Assembly (NCBI GenBank): GCA_902798755.1
Contig: CADBYC010000006.1
Span: 1 to 53,929 of the forward strand
From: an uncultured Ruminococcus sp.
Lineage (GTDB): Bacteria > Bacillota > Clostridia > Oscillospirales > Acutalibacteraceae
Length of the DNA: 53,929 nt
Reading direction: 5' to 3'
In this document: positions 1-8,612 of the stretch, in pieces
Layout of the letters: every line of letters begins with the position of its first letter
Numbering within the stretch: position 1 is the stretch's first letter
Position numbers and translations under genes: made by a program
The notes under the pieces: model-generated
What the model was told of the DNA's origin: nothing
The model's input: the letters and a program-made list of their open reading frames with translations, nothing else
The model's database searches: none

Positions 1-36
1 CCGGATATGCCTACCGAGTACAGCGAACGACGACGA

Positions 37-97
37 CAACAAAGCTATACGAAATATAGCGCAATAGATGATAAAGGTTTTTATTAAGGATTAGTAT
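37..97. repeat. MITE-like repeat, right end (copy 1)
   Basis: The last 60 bases are identical to the right end of the full 158-bp element at 35340..35497. They begin at AACAAAGCTATACG and finish with the terminal repeat AAGGATTAGTAT. The left half is absent, so this is a truncated copy, or the rest diverged. No gene lies in bases 1-229. Confidence 0.8.
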
Positions 98-115
98 AAT
101 ATAATACATCATCGC

Positions 116-149
116 AAAACGGAGCCCTGCTCATGCAAGGCTCCGTTTT
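116..149 (+). terminator. Intrinsic terminator, probably bidirectional
   Basis: An 11-bp perfect stem (AAAACGGAGCC with GGCTCCGTTTT) has a 12-nt loop and a run of T. It most likely ends a gene that lies to the left of the window. Confidence 0.75.
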
Positions 150-193
150 TCTCTGTCTTTTCTGCTGTCACACTTGATCCCGTCATACAGAAA

Positions 194-222
194 GGGGCTG
201 TCGCATTCAGCGCGACAGCCCC
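194..222 (-). terminator. Intrinsic terminator of the 230..823 gene
   Basis: An 11-bp perfect stem, GGGGCTGTCGC with GCGACAGCCCC, has a 7-nt loop. It lies just past the stop codon of the minus-strand gene at 230..823, and a short T-rich stretch follows on that strand. Confidence 0.8.
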
Positions 223-229
223 GTGTTTA

Positions 230-823
230 TTACTTTCCGCGGTAGAACTTCTCTTCACCCAAGCGGTTCTTGACTATGATATCTCCCTCGTCCTTCCTGA
301 TCTCACAGACTGCTTCTTTCCCATGATAATCCAAGGTGATCTTCCATACCGTCGGACGGTCGCCTTGCCATTCCAGCGGCTCCATCTTCCCGTGATAGAC
401 CTTGTCGCCTCTTTTGAAAATACATGTCTTATCACGATAAAAGCTGAACATTCTGTTGTGATCCTCGCTGTGGAATACGTCAAAGATCGATCTGTTTCCG
501 GCAAGCTGGGCGACCATATCATCAAACTCGTCATAATCCTGATTATGTATCTTTTCTGAAAACTGTTTCCGTTCCTTGATCGCGAAATACAGGCTGAGAA
601 AAAGCAACACAGCGCCGATCACAATCAAAACGATACCGACAGTAACCAGATTCTTTCCGGTGCTATCAAATCCGCCGGTCCGATAATAGTATTCAAGATT
701 GATGTAAAAGGAGCTGTAGCCGTTCGCCATATAGTTCCCGATGAAGGCAAGCACACCGCCCGCAATGACCCCCAGTATACCGATAACGCCGCAGATCGCG
801 CCTCTGTTAGTTTCACCGCGCAT
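230..823 (-). CDS. Putative two-helix membrane protein with cytoplasmic domain
   Basis: I do not recognise this 197-residue protein. The N-terminal part holds two clear membrane segments, around residues 12-32 and 58-80, separated by a Tyr-rich 25-residue loop. A charged 110-residue domain follows, with a small mixed-strand tail (WKITLDYHGKEAVCEI). I start it at MRGETNRG because AGAAGGTG lies 6 bases upstream of that ATG; the longer in-frame start 16 codons earlier has no such site. It is a single-gene unit with its own terminator. The function is unknown. The topology suggests that the soluble domain is cytoplasmic. Confidence 0.7.
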   Translation of the reverse strand: MRGETNRGAICGVIGILGVIAGGVLAFIGNYMANGYSSFYINLEYYYRTGGFDSTGKNLVTVGIVLIVIGAVLLFLSLYFAIKERKQFSEKIHNQDYDEFDDMVAQLAGNRSIFDVFHSEDHNRMFSFYRDKTCIFKRGDKVYHGKMEPLEWQGDRPTVWKITLDYHGKEAVCEIRKDEGDIIVKNRLGEEKFYRGK

Positions 824-1036
824 TCGATACACCTTCTTTCTCAAAAATATGAGCCAAAGTGAAAGTATCACGTTTTATGGATTATATATAAAAATATCCA
901 TTCGCTTATGTAAATAGTGTATAACTATCATCTTCAAAAGTCAATAGATTCACCGTGTTTTCTGTAAAACGCTCCTTTGTATCATTGGATATTTTACATA
1001 CCAAAAAGCGGCCGCGAATTGTCGCAGCCGCTGTTT

Positions 1037-2170
1037 TTATCCGAAAATATCCTTGAGCTTATCCATAAAGCCCTTGCGTTTCTGGTAATTCTTCTCGCTG
1101 ACGGCAGAGTCAAAGTCCCTGATCAGCTGTTTTTGCTTGCTGTTGAGGTTCTTCGGCACTTCGATCACGACCTTGACGTACTGGTCGCCTCTGCCCTTTG
1201 AGCCTAAGTGCTGAATACCCTTGCCCTTGAGCTTGAAGACATCGCCGGGCTGAGTGCCCTCATGAATATCATAGCTCGCCTTGCCGTCCAGCGTCGGAAC
1301 GGTCACCGTCGCGCCCAGAGCCGCCTGCGTAAAGGTGATCGGCAGATCGCACCACACGTCGTCGCCTCTGCGCTCAAAGATCGGATGCGGACGGATGCCG
1401 ATATAGACATGCAGATCGCCCGCGGGACCGCCGTTCGTGCCCGAGTTGCCGTGACCGGCTACGTTGAGCACCTGATCGTCATTGATACCGGCGGGGATAT
1501 TCACCTCTACGGTCTTCTTGCGACGCACCTGACCGCGTCCGTTACAGGTACGGCAGGGAGTTTCAATGATCTTGCCTCTGCCTCTGCACGCGTCGCAGGG
1601 GCGGGAGGTCTGCACCACGCCGAAGGGCGTGCGCTGATTGATGGTCACCTGACCTCTGCCGCCACAGGCGGAGCAGGTCTTGGGCGAAGTGCCCTTCTGC
1701 GCGCCTGTACCGTTACAGTCCTTACAGGTGGATACCGCCTGATACTGCACCGTCTTTTTACAGCCCTTCGCCGCTTCCTCAAAGCTGATATACAACTGGG
1801 TCTCGATGTCAGAGCCGCGGCGGGGAGCGTTAGGATTCGCCGAACGTCTGCCGCCGAAGCCGCCGAAAAAGCTGCTGAAAATATCGCCGAAGTCGATATC
1901 CTGACCGAAGGGCGAGCCCGCGCCGCCTGCGCCGTAATTGGGATCGACGCCCGCGTGACCGAACTGGTCGTAGCGCGCCTTCTTCTCCTTATCGGAGAGC
2001 ACCTCATACGCCTCGTTGACCTCTTTGAACTTTTCTTCCGCCTCTTTATCGCCGGGGTGCAGGTCGGGATGATACTTCTTCGCCGCCTGACGATAGGCTT
2101 TCTTTATTTCATCGTCCGAAGCGCCTTTGTTCACGCCTAAGACTTCATAGTAATCTCTTTTATCTGCCAT
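1037..2170 (-). CDS. dnaJ: Chaperone DnaJ (Hsp40)
   Basis: Co-chaperone that delivers unfolded clients to DnaK and stimulates its ATPase. The 377-residue protein has the full type I layout: a J domain (residues 4-70) with the HPD motif at 34-36, a Gly/Phe-rich linker ([17 protein letters not shown]), four CxxCxGxG zinc motifs ([32 protein letters not shown]) and a C-terminal client-binding domain. The start is MADKRDYY: an in-frame extension of 36 codons runs through an intergenic repeat and is artefactual. It is the last gene of the hrcA-grpE-dnaK-dnaJ operon, separated from dnaK by a 279-bp gap that holds the repeat. Confidence 0.98.
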   Translation of the reverse strand: MADKRDYYEVLGVNKGASDDEIKKAYRQAAKKYHPDLHPGDKEAEEKFKEVNEAYEVLSDKEKKARYDQFGHAGVDPNYGAGGAGSPFGQDIDFGDIFSSFFGGFGGRRSANPNAPRRGSDIETQLYISFEEAAKGCKKTVQYQAVSTCKDCNGTGAQKGTSPKTCSACGGRGQVTINQRTPFGVVQTSRPCDACRGRGKIIETPCRTCNGRGQVRRKKTVEVNIPAGINDDQVLNVAGHGNSGTNGGPAGDLHVYIGIRPHPIFERRGDDVWCDLPITFTQAALGATVTVPTLDGKASYDIHEGTQPGDVFKLKGKGIQHLGSKGRGDQYVKVVIEVPKNLNSKQKQLIRDFDSAVSEKNYQKRKGFMDKLKDIFG

Positions 2171-2198
2171 GGTTTCACCAACCTTTATATGGAAAGAG

Positions 2199-2278
2199 CC
2201 TTCCCCTTGAGGGGAAGGTGGGCTTTTCGACTTTTGTCGAAAAGGTCGGATGAGGTGGAAACTTTTCCACTCCATCAC
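2199..2278. repeat. CCTTCCCC/GGGGAAGG intergenic hairpin repeat (copy 1)
   Basis: A perfect 8-bp stem with a 4-nt loop (CCTTCCCC TTGA GGGGAAGG) is followed by a variable hairpin (CTTTTCGAC/GTCGAAAAG) and then the conserved block GGATGAGGTGGAAAC. The same order occurs at 16612..16690 and 17659..17710. Here it sits between dnaK and dnaJ, where an RNA hairpin could alter relative expression. Confidence 0.85.
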
Positions 2279-2449
2279 TTACAGCATAGGGCGGAAAGCT
2301 TTCCACCTCACCCGCTTTACCTTGCTCAACGCCTTTTCCCTGAAAAGGAGAAGGCTTATGAACGCATGACGCGGGCGAGTAAAGGGAGCTTTACCCGCCC
2401 GTTAATCATATCATACTATCTTCGTAACGTAAAGATAAATCTTTTATTA

Positions 2450-4300
2450 TCAGTCTACGTCGGTGTAATCGGCGTCGTAAACGTTGCCGTCGCCGCCGTT
2501 ATTGTTGCCGCCCTGACCCTGAGTCGGATCAGCGCCGGGCTGTGCGCCTGCAGCCTGCTGAGCTGCCGCGCCCTGCTGATACATCTTCGCGCCGATGTCC
2601 TGCAGGCTCTTCATCAGATCATCCTTCGCGCTCTTGATAAGGTCGGAGTCGTTCTTTGAGATCGCTTCCTTGACAGCCGCGATCTTGGTGTTCAGGGTGT
2701 TCTTGTCGTCCTGAGCGATCTTGTCACCGTTATCGGAGATCAGCTTCTCCGCCTGATAAGCGACCTGCTCCGCCTCGTTCTTCGCGTCGACCTCTTCTCT
2801 GCGCTTCTTATCCTCAGCCGCGTACTGCTCAGCCTCCTTGACCGCCTTGTCGATGTCGTCCTTAGACATGTTGGAGGTGTTGGAGATGGTGATCTGCTGC
2901 TGAGCGCCTGTACCGAGATCCTTCGCGGATACGTTGACGATACCGTTCGCGTCGATATCGAAGGTTACCTCGATCTGCGGGATGCCGCGGGGAGCGGGAG
3001 CGATACCGGTCAGAGCGAACAGACCGAGCTGCTTATTGTCGCGGGCGAACTCACGCTCACCCTGGAGGATATTGATCTCGACCTGGGTCTGGTTGTCAGC
3101 CGCGGTAGAGAAGATCTGGCTCTTCTTGGTCGGGATGGTGGTGTTGCGGTCGATGATCTTGGTCATAACGCCGCCCATGGTCTCAACGCCTAAGGAAAGC
3201 GGAGTGACGTCGAGCAGCAGCAGGCCGTCTACCTCGCCGCCGAGAACGCCCGCCTGGATCGCCGCGCCGATCGCAACGCACTCGTCGGGGTTGATGCCCT
3301 TGAACGGCTCCTTGCCGATCAGCGCCTTGACAGCGTCCTGTACAGCGGGGATTCTGGAAGAACCGCCGACCATCAGGACCTTGTTGATCTCGCCGATAGA
3401 GAGCTGAGAGTCAGCCAACGCGGTGCGGACCGGACCCATGGTCTTCTCGACCAGATCAGCGGTCAGCTCGTTGAATTTAGCTCTGGTCAGCGTGAGATCC
3501 AAGTGCTTAGGACCTGTCGCGTCAGCGGTGATGAAGGGCAGGTTGATGTTGGAAGTGGTAACGCCGGAAAGCTCGATCTTGGATTTCTCCGCAGCTTCTT
3601 TCAGGCGCTTCATTGCCATTTTATCGGTGGACAGGTCAATACCGGTGTCCGCCTTGAAGGACTGGAGCATCCAGTCGATGATACGCTGGTCGAAGTCGTC
3701 GCCGCCCAGACGGTTGTTACCGGCAGTCGCCAGAACCTCCTGAACGCCGTCGCCGATCTCGATGATGGACACATCGAAGGTACCGCCGCCGAGGTCGTAT
3801 ACCATGACCTTCTGGTCGTTTTCCTTATCCATACCGTAGGACAGAGCCGCCGCGGTAGGCTCGTTGATGATACGCTTGACTTCCAGACCCGCGATCTTGC
3901 CCGCGTCCTTGGTCGCCTGACGCTGAGCGTCGGTGAAGTAAGCGGGAACGGTGATAACGGCGGAGTTGACGGGCTCGCCCAGATAAGCCTCAGCGTCAGC
4001 CTTCAGCTTCTGGAGCACCATCGCTGAGATCTCCTCAGGGGTGTAGGATTTGCCGTCGATGTTGACCTTATAGTTGGAGCCCATCTCTCTCTTGATGGAA
4101 GAAACGGTTCTCTCGGGGTTGGTGATCGCCTGGTTCTTAGCGACCTGACCGACTAAACGCTCGCCTGTTTTGGTGAACGCTACAACAGAAGGAGTCGTAC
4201 GAGCGCCTTCCGCGTTTGCGATGACGACGGGCTCGCCGCCTTCAATAACTGCTACACAAGAATTGGTTGTACCTAAGTCGATACCGATTGTCTTTGCCAT
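2450..4300 (-). CDS. dnaK: Chaperone DnaK (Hsp70)
   Basis: ATP-driven Hsp70 chaperone of the cytoplasm, working with the DnaJ and GrpE encoded beside it. At 616 residues it is normal for a Gram-positive DnaK. The actin-like ATPase domain shows [10 protein letters not shown] at the start, the phosphate loop [10 protein letters not shown] and GGSSRIPAV. The linker [14 protein letters not shown] leads to the substrate-binding domain, and a charged helical lid ends in a Gln/Gly-rich tail and an acidic terminus. GGAGG lies 8 bases before the ATG. A 138-bp gap separates it from grpE. Confidence 0.99.
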   Translation of the reverse strand: MAKTIGIDLGTTNSCVAVIEGGEPVVIANAEGARTTPSVVAFTKTGERLVGQVAKNQAITNPERTVSSIKREMGSNYKVNIDGKSYTPEEISAMVLQKLKADAEAYLGEPVNSAVITVPAYFTDAQRQATKDAGKIAGLEVKRIINEPTAAALSYGMDKENDQKVMVYDLGGGTFDVSIIEIGDGVQEVLATAGNNRLGGDDFDQRIIDWMLQSFKADTGIDLSTDKMAMKRLKEAAEKSKIELSGVTTSNINLPFITADATGPKHLDLTLTRAKFNELTADLVEKTMGPVRTALADSQLSIGEINKVLMVGGSSRIPAVQDAVKALIGKEPFKGINPDECVAIGAAIQAGVLGGEVDGLLLLDVTPLSLGVETMGGVMTKIIDRNTTIPTKKSQIFSTAADNQTQVEINILQGEREFARDNKQLGLFALTGIAPAPRGIPQIEVTFDIDANGIVNVSAKDLGTGAQQQITISNTSNMSKDDIDKAVKEAEQYAAEDKKRREEVDAKNEAEQVAYQAEKLISDNGDKIAQDDKNTLNTKIAAVKEAISKNDSDLIKSAKDDLMKSLQDIGAKMYQQGAAAQQAAGAQPGADPTQGQGGNNNGGDGNVYDADYTDVD

Positions 4301-4438
4301 AATAATACCTCCGTAGTAATGAATACTGAAAATTTAAAATTGAACAATTAATAATGTTGGTTGCCGCTTTCGCGGCGATTTATCGTAAATGATGAACCAA
4401 AATCAGTGTTCATCATTCATTTTTCTTTCAGAACGCCG

Positions 4439-4987
4439 TCAGGCGTTCGCTACGACTACCATCGCGTGACGGATAATCTTGTCGCCGATCTTGTAGCCCT
4501 TCTGATACACCGCCGAGATCGAATTCTCGGGAAGGCTTTCATCCTCGATGATCGACACCGCGTTATGCTTTTCGGGGTCAAAGGTGTCGCCCACCTCGCA
4601 GAACGGCTCGACCTTGAGCTTTTCAAAACTCGTCTTGAGCTGTGCGGCGATCATCTCGACGCCCTTCATGAATTCTTCGGGGATCTCCTTGCCCTCGAAC
4701 TGCGCCATCGCCTGCGTCAGGCTGTCGGCGATCGGGAGCAGCTCCTTGACCGCGTGGGCGGTTGCGTCGTCATAGATCTGGAGCTTCTCGGCGGAAGTGC
4801 GCTTACGGTAGTTGTCGTACTCGGCGTAAAGACGAATGTACTTTTCCTTTTCCACTTTCAGCTCTTCCTGCAGCTTTTCTTCCGCTGTCGGTTCTTTTGC
4901 TTCCTCGACAGCTTCTTCTGCCGTTTCCTCTGCTTCGGTCACCTTTTCGGTTTCCTCAACTTCGGGCTTTTTCTTTTCCTTTTTCAT
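4439..4987 (-). CDS. grpE: Nucleotide exchange factor GrpE
   Basis: Homodimeric exchange factor that releases ADP from DnaK. In the 182-residue protein, the first 50 residues are highly acidic and Lys/Glu-rich. A long coiled-coil helix follows (LQEELKVEKEKYIRLYAEYDNYRKRT), then a helical bundle and a C-terminal beta domain with the family signature around PEKHNAVS and GDKIIRHAMVVVA. I start at MKKEKK, with GGAG 8 bases upstream; an in-frame GTG three codons earlier overlaps that site. hrcA ends 12 bases upstream, so the pair is co-transcribed. Confidence 0.97.
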   Translation of the reverse strand: MKKEKKKPEVEETEKVTEAEETAEEAVEEAKEPTAEEKLQEELKVEKEKYIRLYAEYDNYRKRTSAEKLQIYDDATAHAVKELLPIADSLTQAMAQFEGKEIPEEFMKGVEMIAAQLKTSFEKLKVEPFCEVGDTFDPEKHNAVSIIEDESLPENSISAVYQKGYKIGDKIIRHAMVVVANA

Positions 4988-4999
4988 TGCTATCACTCC

Positions 5000-6019
5000 T
5001 CAGAGCAGGTCGCCTATCGCCCGCGAAACACAGCCCGCGGCGTAAATGACCTCGCTCATAATGGTTTTGTAATCGATTCTCAGCGGCGCGATCACCGCTA
5101 CCGCGCCGGCGTTCTCTCCGCCGATCTCGTAGCGTGCGGTCACCACCGCGCTGTCCCTCAGCTCGGGGATCCTGCTCTCCTCACCGAGATATATCATATG
5201 GGTGCGGCTGTTGTTCAGCAGTCCCGATATGGTTTTTGTATCGCCTAAGAAGCGGATCGTGTTGCGCGCCGAATCAAAGTCATAGCTGTCTGAAAACAGC
5301 AGATTCGTCTGACCCGCTACGGTCACGCTGATCTTGAGCGCGCTTTGCACCGCGTCGTAGATCGCGACCATCACGTCAGGGATAAAGAGCGTCAGCTCTC
5401 CCATTCCCGAAGCCGCCGTCTGCAAGAAGCCCTGCGTCACGTCCTTGAGCTTCACGCCCGCGAACGCCTCATTCACCGCCTTGTCAAACATACTCAGCAG
5501 CTGCGGCGTCAGAACGAATTCACAGCGAAAAAGCTGAGACTTGACTACGCCGTTCGACGCGACCAGCACCACCATCGAGGTGTGCCGCCCTGTCGATACA
5601 AAACGGATACGATGGACTCTCGCCTCGTCGGAGGAGGGGGTCGTCGCGGCACAGGCGGCTCTTGTCAGCTCCGCCATCACCGAAACGCATCGGCTGAGGA
5701 TGGTCTCGGGAGCGCCCGCGCCTGAGCGGATCGCTCGCTCGATGTTCTCGCGCAGTCGTTCGGGCAGGATCATCGGCTTCATCAGGTTATCGATATAGTA
5801 GCGATACCCCTTTTTGGTCGGGATACGTCCCGCCGAGGTGTGCGGCTGTTTGAGATAGCCTTCTTCGTCCAGCGCCTTGAGCTCATTGCGGACGGTCGCC
5901 GACGATACGCCGAGGTCCGTTTCCTCAAGCAGCGCCTTCGAGCCGATCGGCTCACCCGAGCGAATGTAGCTCTCAACGACCGAGGACAGTATCTTCTCTT
6001 TTCGTAAAGCGAGCCCCAT
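5000..6019 (-). CDS. hrcA: Heat-inducible transcription repressor HrcA
   Basis: Repressor that binds CIRCE and is itself stabilised by GroEL, so free repressor falls when misfolded protein rises. The 339-residue protein has an N-terminal winged helix (residues 1-75, with SSATVRNELKALDEEGYL and the wing HTSAGRIPTKKGYR) and a GAF-like dimerisation region. I start at MGLALRKEK because AGGAGG lies 8 bases upstream; a start 9 codons earlier has no site. First gene of the heat-shock operon. Its promoter carries the only CIRCE seen in the window, so the operon should be autoregulated. Confidence 0.97.
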   Translation of the reverse strand: MGLALRKEKILSSVVESYIRSGEPIGSKALLEETDLGVSSATVRNELKALDEEGYLKQPHTSAGRIPTKKGYRYYIDNLMKPMILPERLRENIERAIRSGAGAPETILSRCVSVMAELTRAACAATTPSSDEARVHRIRFVSTGRHTSMVVLVASNGVVKSQLFRCEFVLTPQLLSMFDKAVNEAFAGVKLKDVTQGFLQTAASGMGELTLFIPDVMVAIYDAVQSALKISVTVAGQTNLLFSDSYDFDSARNTIRFLGDTKTISGLLNNSRTHMIYLGEESRIPELRDSAVVTARYEIGGENAGAVAVIAPLRIDYKTIMSEVIYAAGCVSRAIGDLL

Positions 6020-6064
6020 ACTGTCGCCTCCTTTGCCGTCGGTCATTGGAGCGCCTTTGTAATA

Positions 6065-6078
6065 GTCATTGCGAGGGC
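6065..6078. repeat. GTCATTGCGAGG repeat, fragment
   Basis: GTCATTGCGAGGGC matches the left arm of the repeat family seen in full at 14188..14226. The right arm is missing here. It lies in the hrcA leader. Confidence 0.5.
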
Positions 6079-6152
6079 AAAAGCTCTATTTCCTGAGAAA
6101 GGTACCTGAAGTTCGCCCGCGCCACTCTCAACCGATTGTCGGCTGAGCGGCT

Positions 6153-6179
6153 TTAGCACTCTCGATGTTCGAGTGCTAA
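6153..6179 (-). promoter_or_regulatory. CIRCE operator (HrcA binding site)
   Basis: A perfect match to the classical element: TTAGCACTC, a 9-base spacer, then GAGTGCTAA. It begins 11 bases downstream of the -10 box of the hrcA promoter, over the probable transcription start, so bound HrcA would block initiation. Confidence 0.98.
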
Positions 6180-6190
6180 TTACAATACAT

Positions 6191-6218
6191 AGTATAACCC
6201 AAAATCAGAAAAAGTCAA
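6191..6218 (-). promoter_or_regulatory. SigA-type promoter of the hrcA operon
   Basis: Read on the minus strand: TTGACT, a 16-base spacer, then TATACT. The CIRCE element follows immediately. Confidence 0.88.
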
Positions 6219-6353
6219 TATTTTATTTGTGAATTTTTTGTTAAACAGGAAAATCCTTCCTCCCGTCAATCAACTTCAACCATAGTCGATCGCGCCGTAA
6301 ATCTTTTTCATTCTATTTCCCTCTCTTTTTGACATGAGCCCATTCTCCCAAAG

Positions 6354-6382
6354 TTGACACCCTTAGACAAATCCTATATAAT
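6354..6382 (+). promoter_or_regulatory. Consensus SigA promoter
   Basis: TTGACA, 17 bases, TATAAT: an exact consensus. It points at the two small membrane-protein genes at 6445 and 6723. Confidence 0.92.
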
Positions 6383-6390
6383 AAGGTTGA

Positions 6391-6421
6391 GATTGCCACG
6401 GGTCAATACCCTCGCAATGAC
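6391..6421. repeat. GTCATTGCGAGG repeat, inverted copy in a leader
   Basis: Inverted copy of the 14188..14226 family: GATTGCCACGGGT, a short loop, ACCCTCGCAATGAC. It can fold as a hairpin in the 5' leader between the consensus promoter and the TTG start at 6445. Confidence 0.75.
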
Positions 6422-6444
6422 ATCTTAATAAGGAGTTGATTCCT

Positions 6445-6726
6445 TTGATCCTGACCTTCATCACCGCGATCCTGTGCTTTGCGGCGGCGATCATCATGCT
6501 CACGCCGTATTTCCGCAAGCTCCCTCTGCTGCGCCCGATGGCGTTCTTCCTGATTTTCCAGGGCGCGTGGCAGATCGTTTCCTTCTTCGTCTACGAGGTC
6601 TACCCCACCTCGGCGGTACCGGGCTACATCAACCGTATCGGCACGATCCTGATCGTTTTGTACTACATCTTCATGCTGTTCATGACGCGCAGGAAATCCA
6701 AGCGCAAGAAGAGAGATAAGTCATGA
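6445..6726 (+). CDS. Small membrane protein, first of a paralogous pair
   Basis: The 93-residue protein has three predicted membrane segments (ILTFITAILCFAAAIIML; MAFFLIFQGAWQIVSFFVY; IGTILIVLYYIFMLFM) and a very basic tail (TRRKSKRKKRDKS). It starts with TTG: AAGGAG at 6430-6435 abuts the first TTG, so the second TTG, 9 bases downstream, is the workable start. It overlaps the next gene by four bases (ATGA). Layout and residues such as the W in the middle helix match the next protein, so the two look like tandem paralogues. No known function is recognised. Confidence 0.72.
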   Translation: MILTFITAILCFAAAIIMLTPYFRKLPLLRPMAFFLIFQGAWQIVSFFVYEVYPTSAVPGYINRIGTILIVLYYIFMLFMTRRKSKRKKRDKS

Positions 6727-6980
6727 CAGGATATATCTATACAGCCGTCTGGCTCTTGCTCGCCGCCTACATGATCTATGTGACCGTCAAGCGCTACCGC
6801 ACGCCCATCATGTTTATCCTGTCGGGCTTCATGGTATTCTTAGCCGTCTGGGAGCTCGTCAACGTCCTCACCCCCGTCGATCTGAAGGCGGGCGTCTACG
6901 GCTGGGTTTACCGCGGCATCGCCCTCGTCGTGCTGGTGCTGTGCCTTGTCTGGTACTTCGTGTTAAGGAACCGCAACTGA
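6723..6980 (+). CDS. Small membrane protein, second of a paralogous pair
   Basis: The 85-residue protein has three predicted membrane segments (IYTAVWLLLAAYMIYVTV; FILSGFMVFLAVWELVNVL; GIALVVLVLCLVWYFVL). It begins inside the stop codon of the preceding gene (ATGA), so translation is probably coupled. The middle helix aligns with that of its neighbour (FMVFLAVWELV beside FFLIFQGAWQIV), and both carry a Val/Tyr/Pro-rich turn before the third helix. A partner function in the same membrane, such as a heterodimer, is possible but is inference only. Confidence 0.72.
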   Translation: MTGYIYTAVWLLLAAYMIYVTVKRYRTPIMFILSGFMVFLAVWELVNVLTPVDLKAGVYGWVYRGIALVVLVLCLVWYFVLRNRN

Positions 6981-7078
6981 AATCATCAAATATCGCGACC
7001 GACCATCACAATATATGGTATTTGACGCAAAGTAAACCTACTAACGTCAAAAAATTCCTTCAAAAATCCATAAAATGC

Positions 7079-7107
7079 TTGCATTTTGTGCGGTTTAATG
7101 GTATCAT
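7079..7107 (+). promoter_or_regulatory. Probable rpsT promoter
   Basis: TTGCAT, 17 bases, TATCAT, about 90 bases upstream of rpsT. The leader between them shows no strong hairpin that I can identify. Confidence 0.7.
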
Positions 7108-7198
7108 TGATTGTACGTGAAAACGTTAATACCCGATTTCGGTGCCGTGTTAAACCGAACTCGGATTACTATTTACTGTATTTTAAGGAGGTGGGACA

Positions 7199-7459
7199 AT
7201 GCCGAATATTAAATCAGCTAAGAAGCGCGTTAAGGTCATCGCGACCAAGACTGCCCAGAACAAAGCCCTCAAGTCTGCCCTCAAGACCTACATCAAGAAG
7301 GCATACATTGCGGTAGATACAAACGCTGATGACAAGGCTGAGGCGGTACGTCTTGCTACAAAGAAAATCGATCAGGCTGTAGCGAAGGGTCTTCTGCACA
7401 AGAACACTGCCGCGAGAGCGAAGTCTTCTCTGGCGAAGCGTCTGAACGCGTCCGCGTGA
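7199..7459 (+). CDS. rpsT: 30S ribosomal protein S20
   Basis: Primary 16S rRNA-binding protein of the small subunit. It has 86 residues, the usual length, and is rich in Lys and Ala. It opens with the family signature MPNIKSAKKRVK and continues as a three-helix bundle (KSALKTYIKKAY; AVRLATKKIDQAVAKGLLHKNTAARAKSSLAKRL). AGGAGG lies 8 bases before the ATG. It is monocistronic, with its own promoter and a strong terminator. Confidence 0.98.
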   Translation: MPNIKSAKKRVKVIATKTAQNKALKSALKTYIKKAYIAVDTNADDKAEAVRLATKKIDQAVAKGLLHKNTAARAKSSLAKRLNASA

Positions 7460-7481
7460 TTCTGTCAATCGTATGAACTTT

Positions 7482-7509
7482 AAAAGCAGGCTTTAAGCCT
7501 GCTTTTTTT
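7482..7509 (+). terminator. rpsT terminator
   Basis: AAAAGCAGGC, TTTAA, GCCTGCTTTT: a perfect 10-bp stem running into a T tract, 22 bases after the rpsT stop. Confidence 0.92.
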
Positions 7510-7527
7510 GTTTGCCTACAGCTAATA

Positions 7528-7602
7528 ATACTAAGAGCCCAACAAAGCTATACGAAATATATCACTAATATCTGATTAAATCTTTTTATCAAGGATTAGT
7601 AT
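7528..7602. repeat. MITE-like repeat, internally deleted (copy 2)
   Basis: It starts ATACTAA like the left tip of the element at 35340..35497, then jumps to AGCCCAACAAAGCTATACG and ends with the reverse complement of that element's left arm, finishing AAGGATTAGTAT. It is therefore a rearranged copy of about 75 bp with both tips present. Confidence 0.75.
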
Positions 7603-7621
7603 AAAAACATATCTTATCAAC

Positions 7622-7650
7622 AAAAGCCCCGACTGTACGTCAGGGCTTTA
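7622..7650 (-). terminator. Terminator of the EamA gene
   Basis: On the minus strand a GC-rich stem (AAAGCCCTGAC with GTCGGGGCTTT) ends in T residues, 8 bases past the stop codon. Confidence 0.8.
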
Positions 7651-7657
7651 TTGTATG

Positions 7658-8563
7658 CTATTTCTTTTCCGACCGCTTCATATTCACGAGGATGATCCCT
7701 GCCGCCGTCAGCAGGATACTGACGAGGTACAGCGGCTCAAGGATCTGCCGCTCCCCGAGGATGAAAAACGACCAGATCGCTCCCGTGACGGGGATCAGCA
7801 TATTGAACACGAGTATCTGACCCGCCTCATGCAGCACCAGCAGCGCCGTCCACAGCGTGAATGCCGCCGCCGAAACAAACGCGAGATACAGCACGATCAG
7901 CACGCTCTGCACACCGAGGACAAACCGCCCGCCCATAAAGACGGCGAGTATCAGTATCATTGCCCCGCCGAACATCAGCTGATACGCGGTGCTCTCGTAC
8001 ACGATCCCCTTTGATACCCGCTTGCCGACGAAGGAGCCCGCCGTATTCAGCAGGGTAGAGATCAGCACCAGCCCCTCGCCCATGAACGAAAAGCCGTCCA
8101 GCGCGTTATTATTGATCAGCAGTATCCCCGCCATTCCGACGATCACGCCGATGATCTTCAACGCCGTCAGCTTTTCGTCCTTAAAGAACAGCGGCGCGAA
8201 GATCACCGCGAAGAACGCTGAAGCGGCGGTGATGATCGAGGTCTTTGTCGCCGTGGTGTTGGCGACGCCGATGTAATTGAAAATGTACATCAAGCCCGTC
8301 TGCAAGGCGCCGTAGAGCAACACCCCGCCGACCCTGTTTTTCGGCACCGTCGGCACACGGCGGTTTTTGATCCACGCGAACACGAATACCATCAGCCCCG
8401 CGAGAAAGAACCGCACGCCCGCGAACATCAGCTTGTCCGCCGTCGTCTCGGTCTGCATCACGGCATAGCCGTATTTGATGACGGGATACGCCGAGCCCCA
8501 CAGTACCGTACACAGCACCGCGCACGCCATCGCGACCCATTTTTTCTGTAAAATCTTCTGCAT
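7658..8563 (-). CDS. EamA/DMT-family transporter
   Basis: Inner-membrane exporter of the drug/metabolite superfamily. The substrate cannot be read from sequence; relatives export amino acids, nucleosides or drugs. The 301-residue protein has ten hydrophobic segments in two EamA repeats. The first holds LWGSAYPVIKYGY and FFLAGLMVF; the second holds ISTLLNTAGSFVGKR and VTGAIWSFFILGE. A basic tail follows (NMKRSEKK). The ribosome binding site is weak (GAGAT), so the exact start is uncertain. Single gene between two terminators. Confidence 0.88.
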   Translation of the reverse strand: MQKILQKKWVAMACAVLCTVLWGSAYPVIKYGYAVMQTETTADKLMFAGVRFFLAGLMVFVFAWIKNRRVPTVPKNRVGGVLLYGALQTGLMYIFNYIGVANTTATKTSIITAASAFFAVIFAPLFFKDEKLTALKIIGVIVGMAGILLINNNALDGFSFMGEGLVLISTLLNTAGSFVGKRVSKGIVYESTAYQLMFGGAMILILAVFMGGRFVLGVQSVLIVLYLAFVSAAAFTLWTALLVLHEAGQILVFNMLIPVTGAIWSFFILGERQILEPLYLVSILLTAAGIILVNMKRSEKK

Positions 8564-8575
8564 ATCTCTATACCG

Positions 8576-8602
8576 AAAAAGCCGAGGTACACCCCGGCTT
8601 TT
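8576..8602 (-). terminator. Terminator of the citrate synthase gene
   Basis: AAAAGCCG and CGGCTTTT arms with an imperfect GG/CC inner stem, 10 bases past the citrate synthase stop, and a T run on the minus strand. Confidence 0.8.
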
Positions 8603-8612
8603 ATCATTTCTA

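Noticed and set aside
1208-2140. 310-codon open frame antisense to dnaJ
   Set aside because: Complement of a strongly biased coding gene; no ribosome binding site or family match.
2171-2278. N-terminal extension of dnaJ (36 codons, starting MMEWK)
   Set aside because: It runs through the CCTTCCCC repeat. The same MMEWK start appears at the 15476..16597 gene for the same reason. AAGG/GGTG sites support MADKRD.
4361-5248. 295-codon open frame antisense to grpE and hrcA
   Set aside because: Overlaps two certain genes on the other strand; low-complexity Phe/Leu stretches are the complement of Glu/Lys codons.
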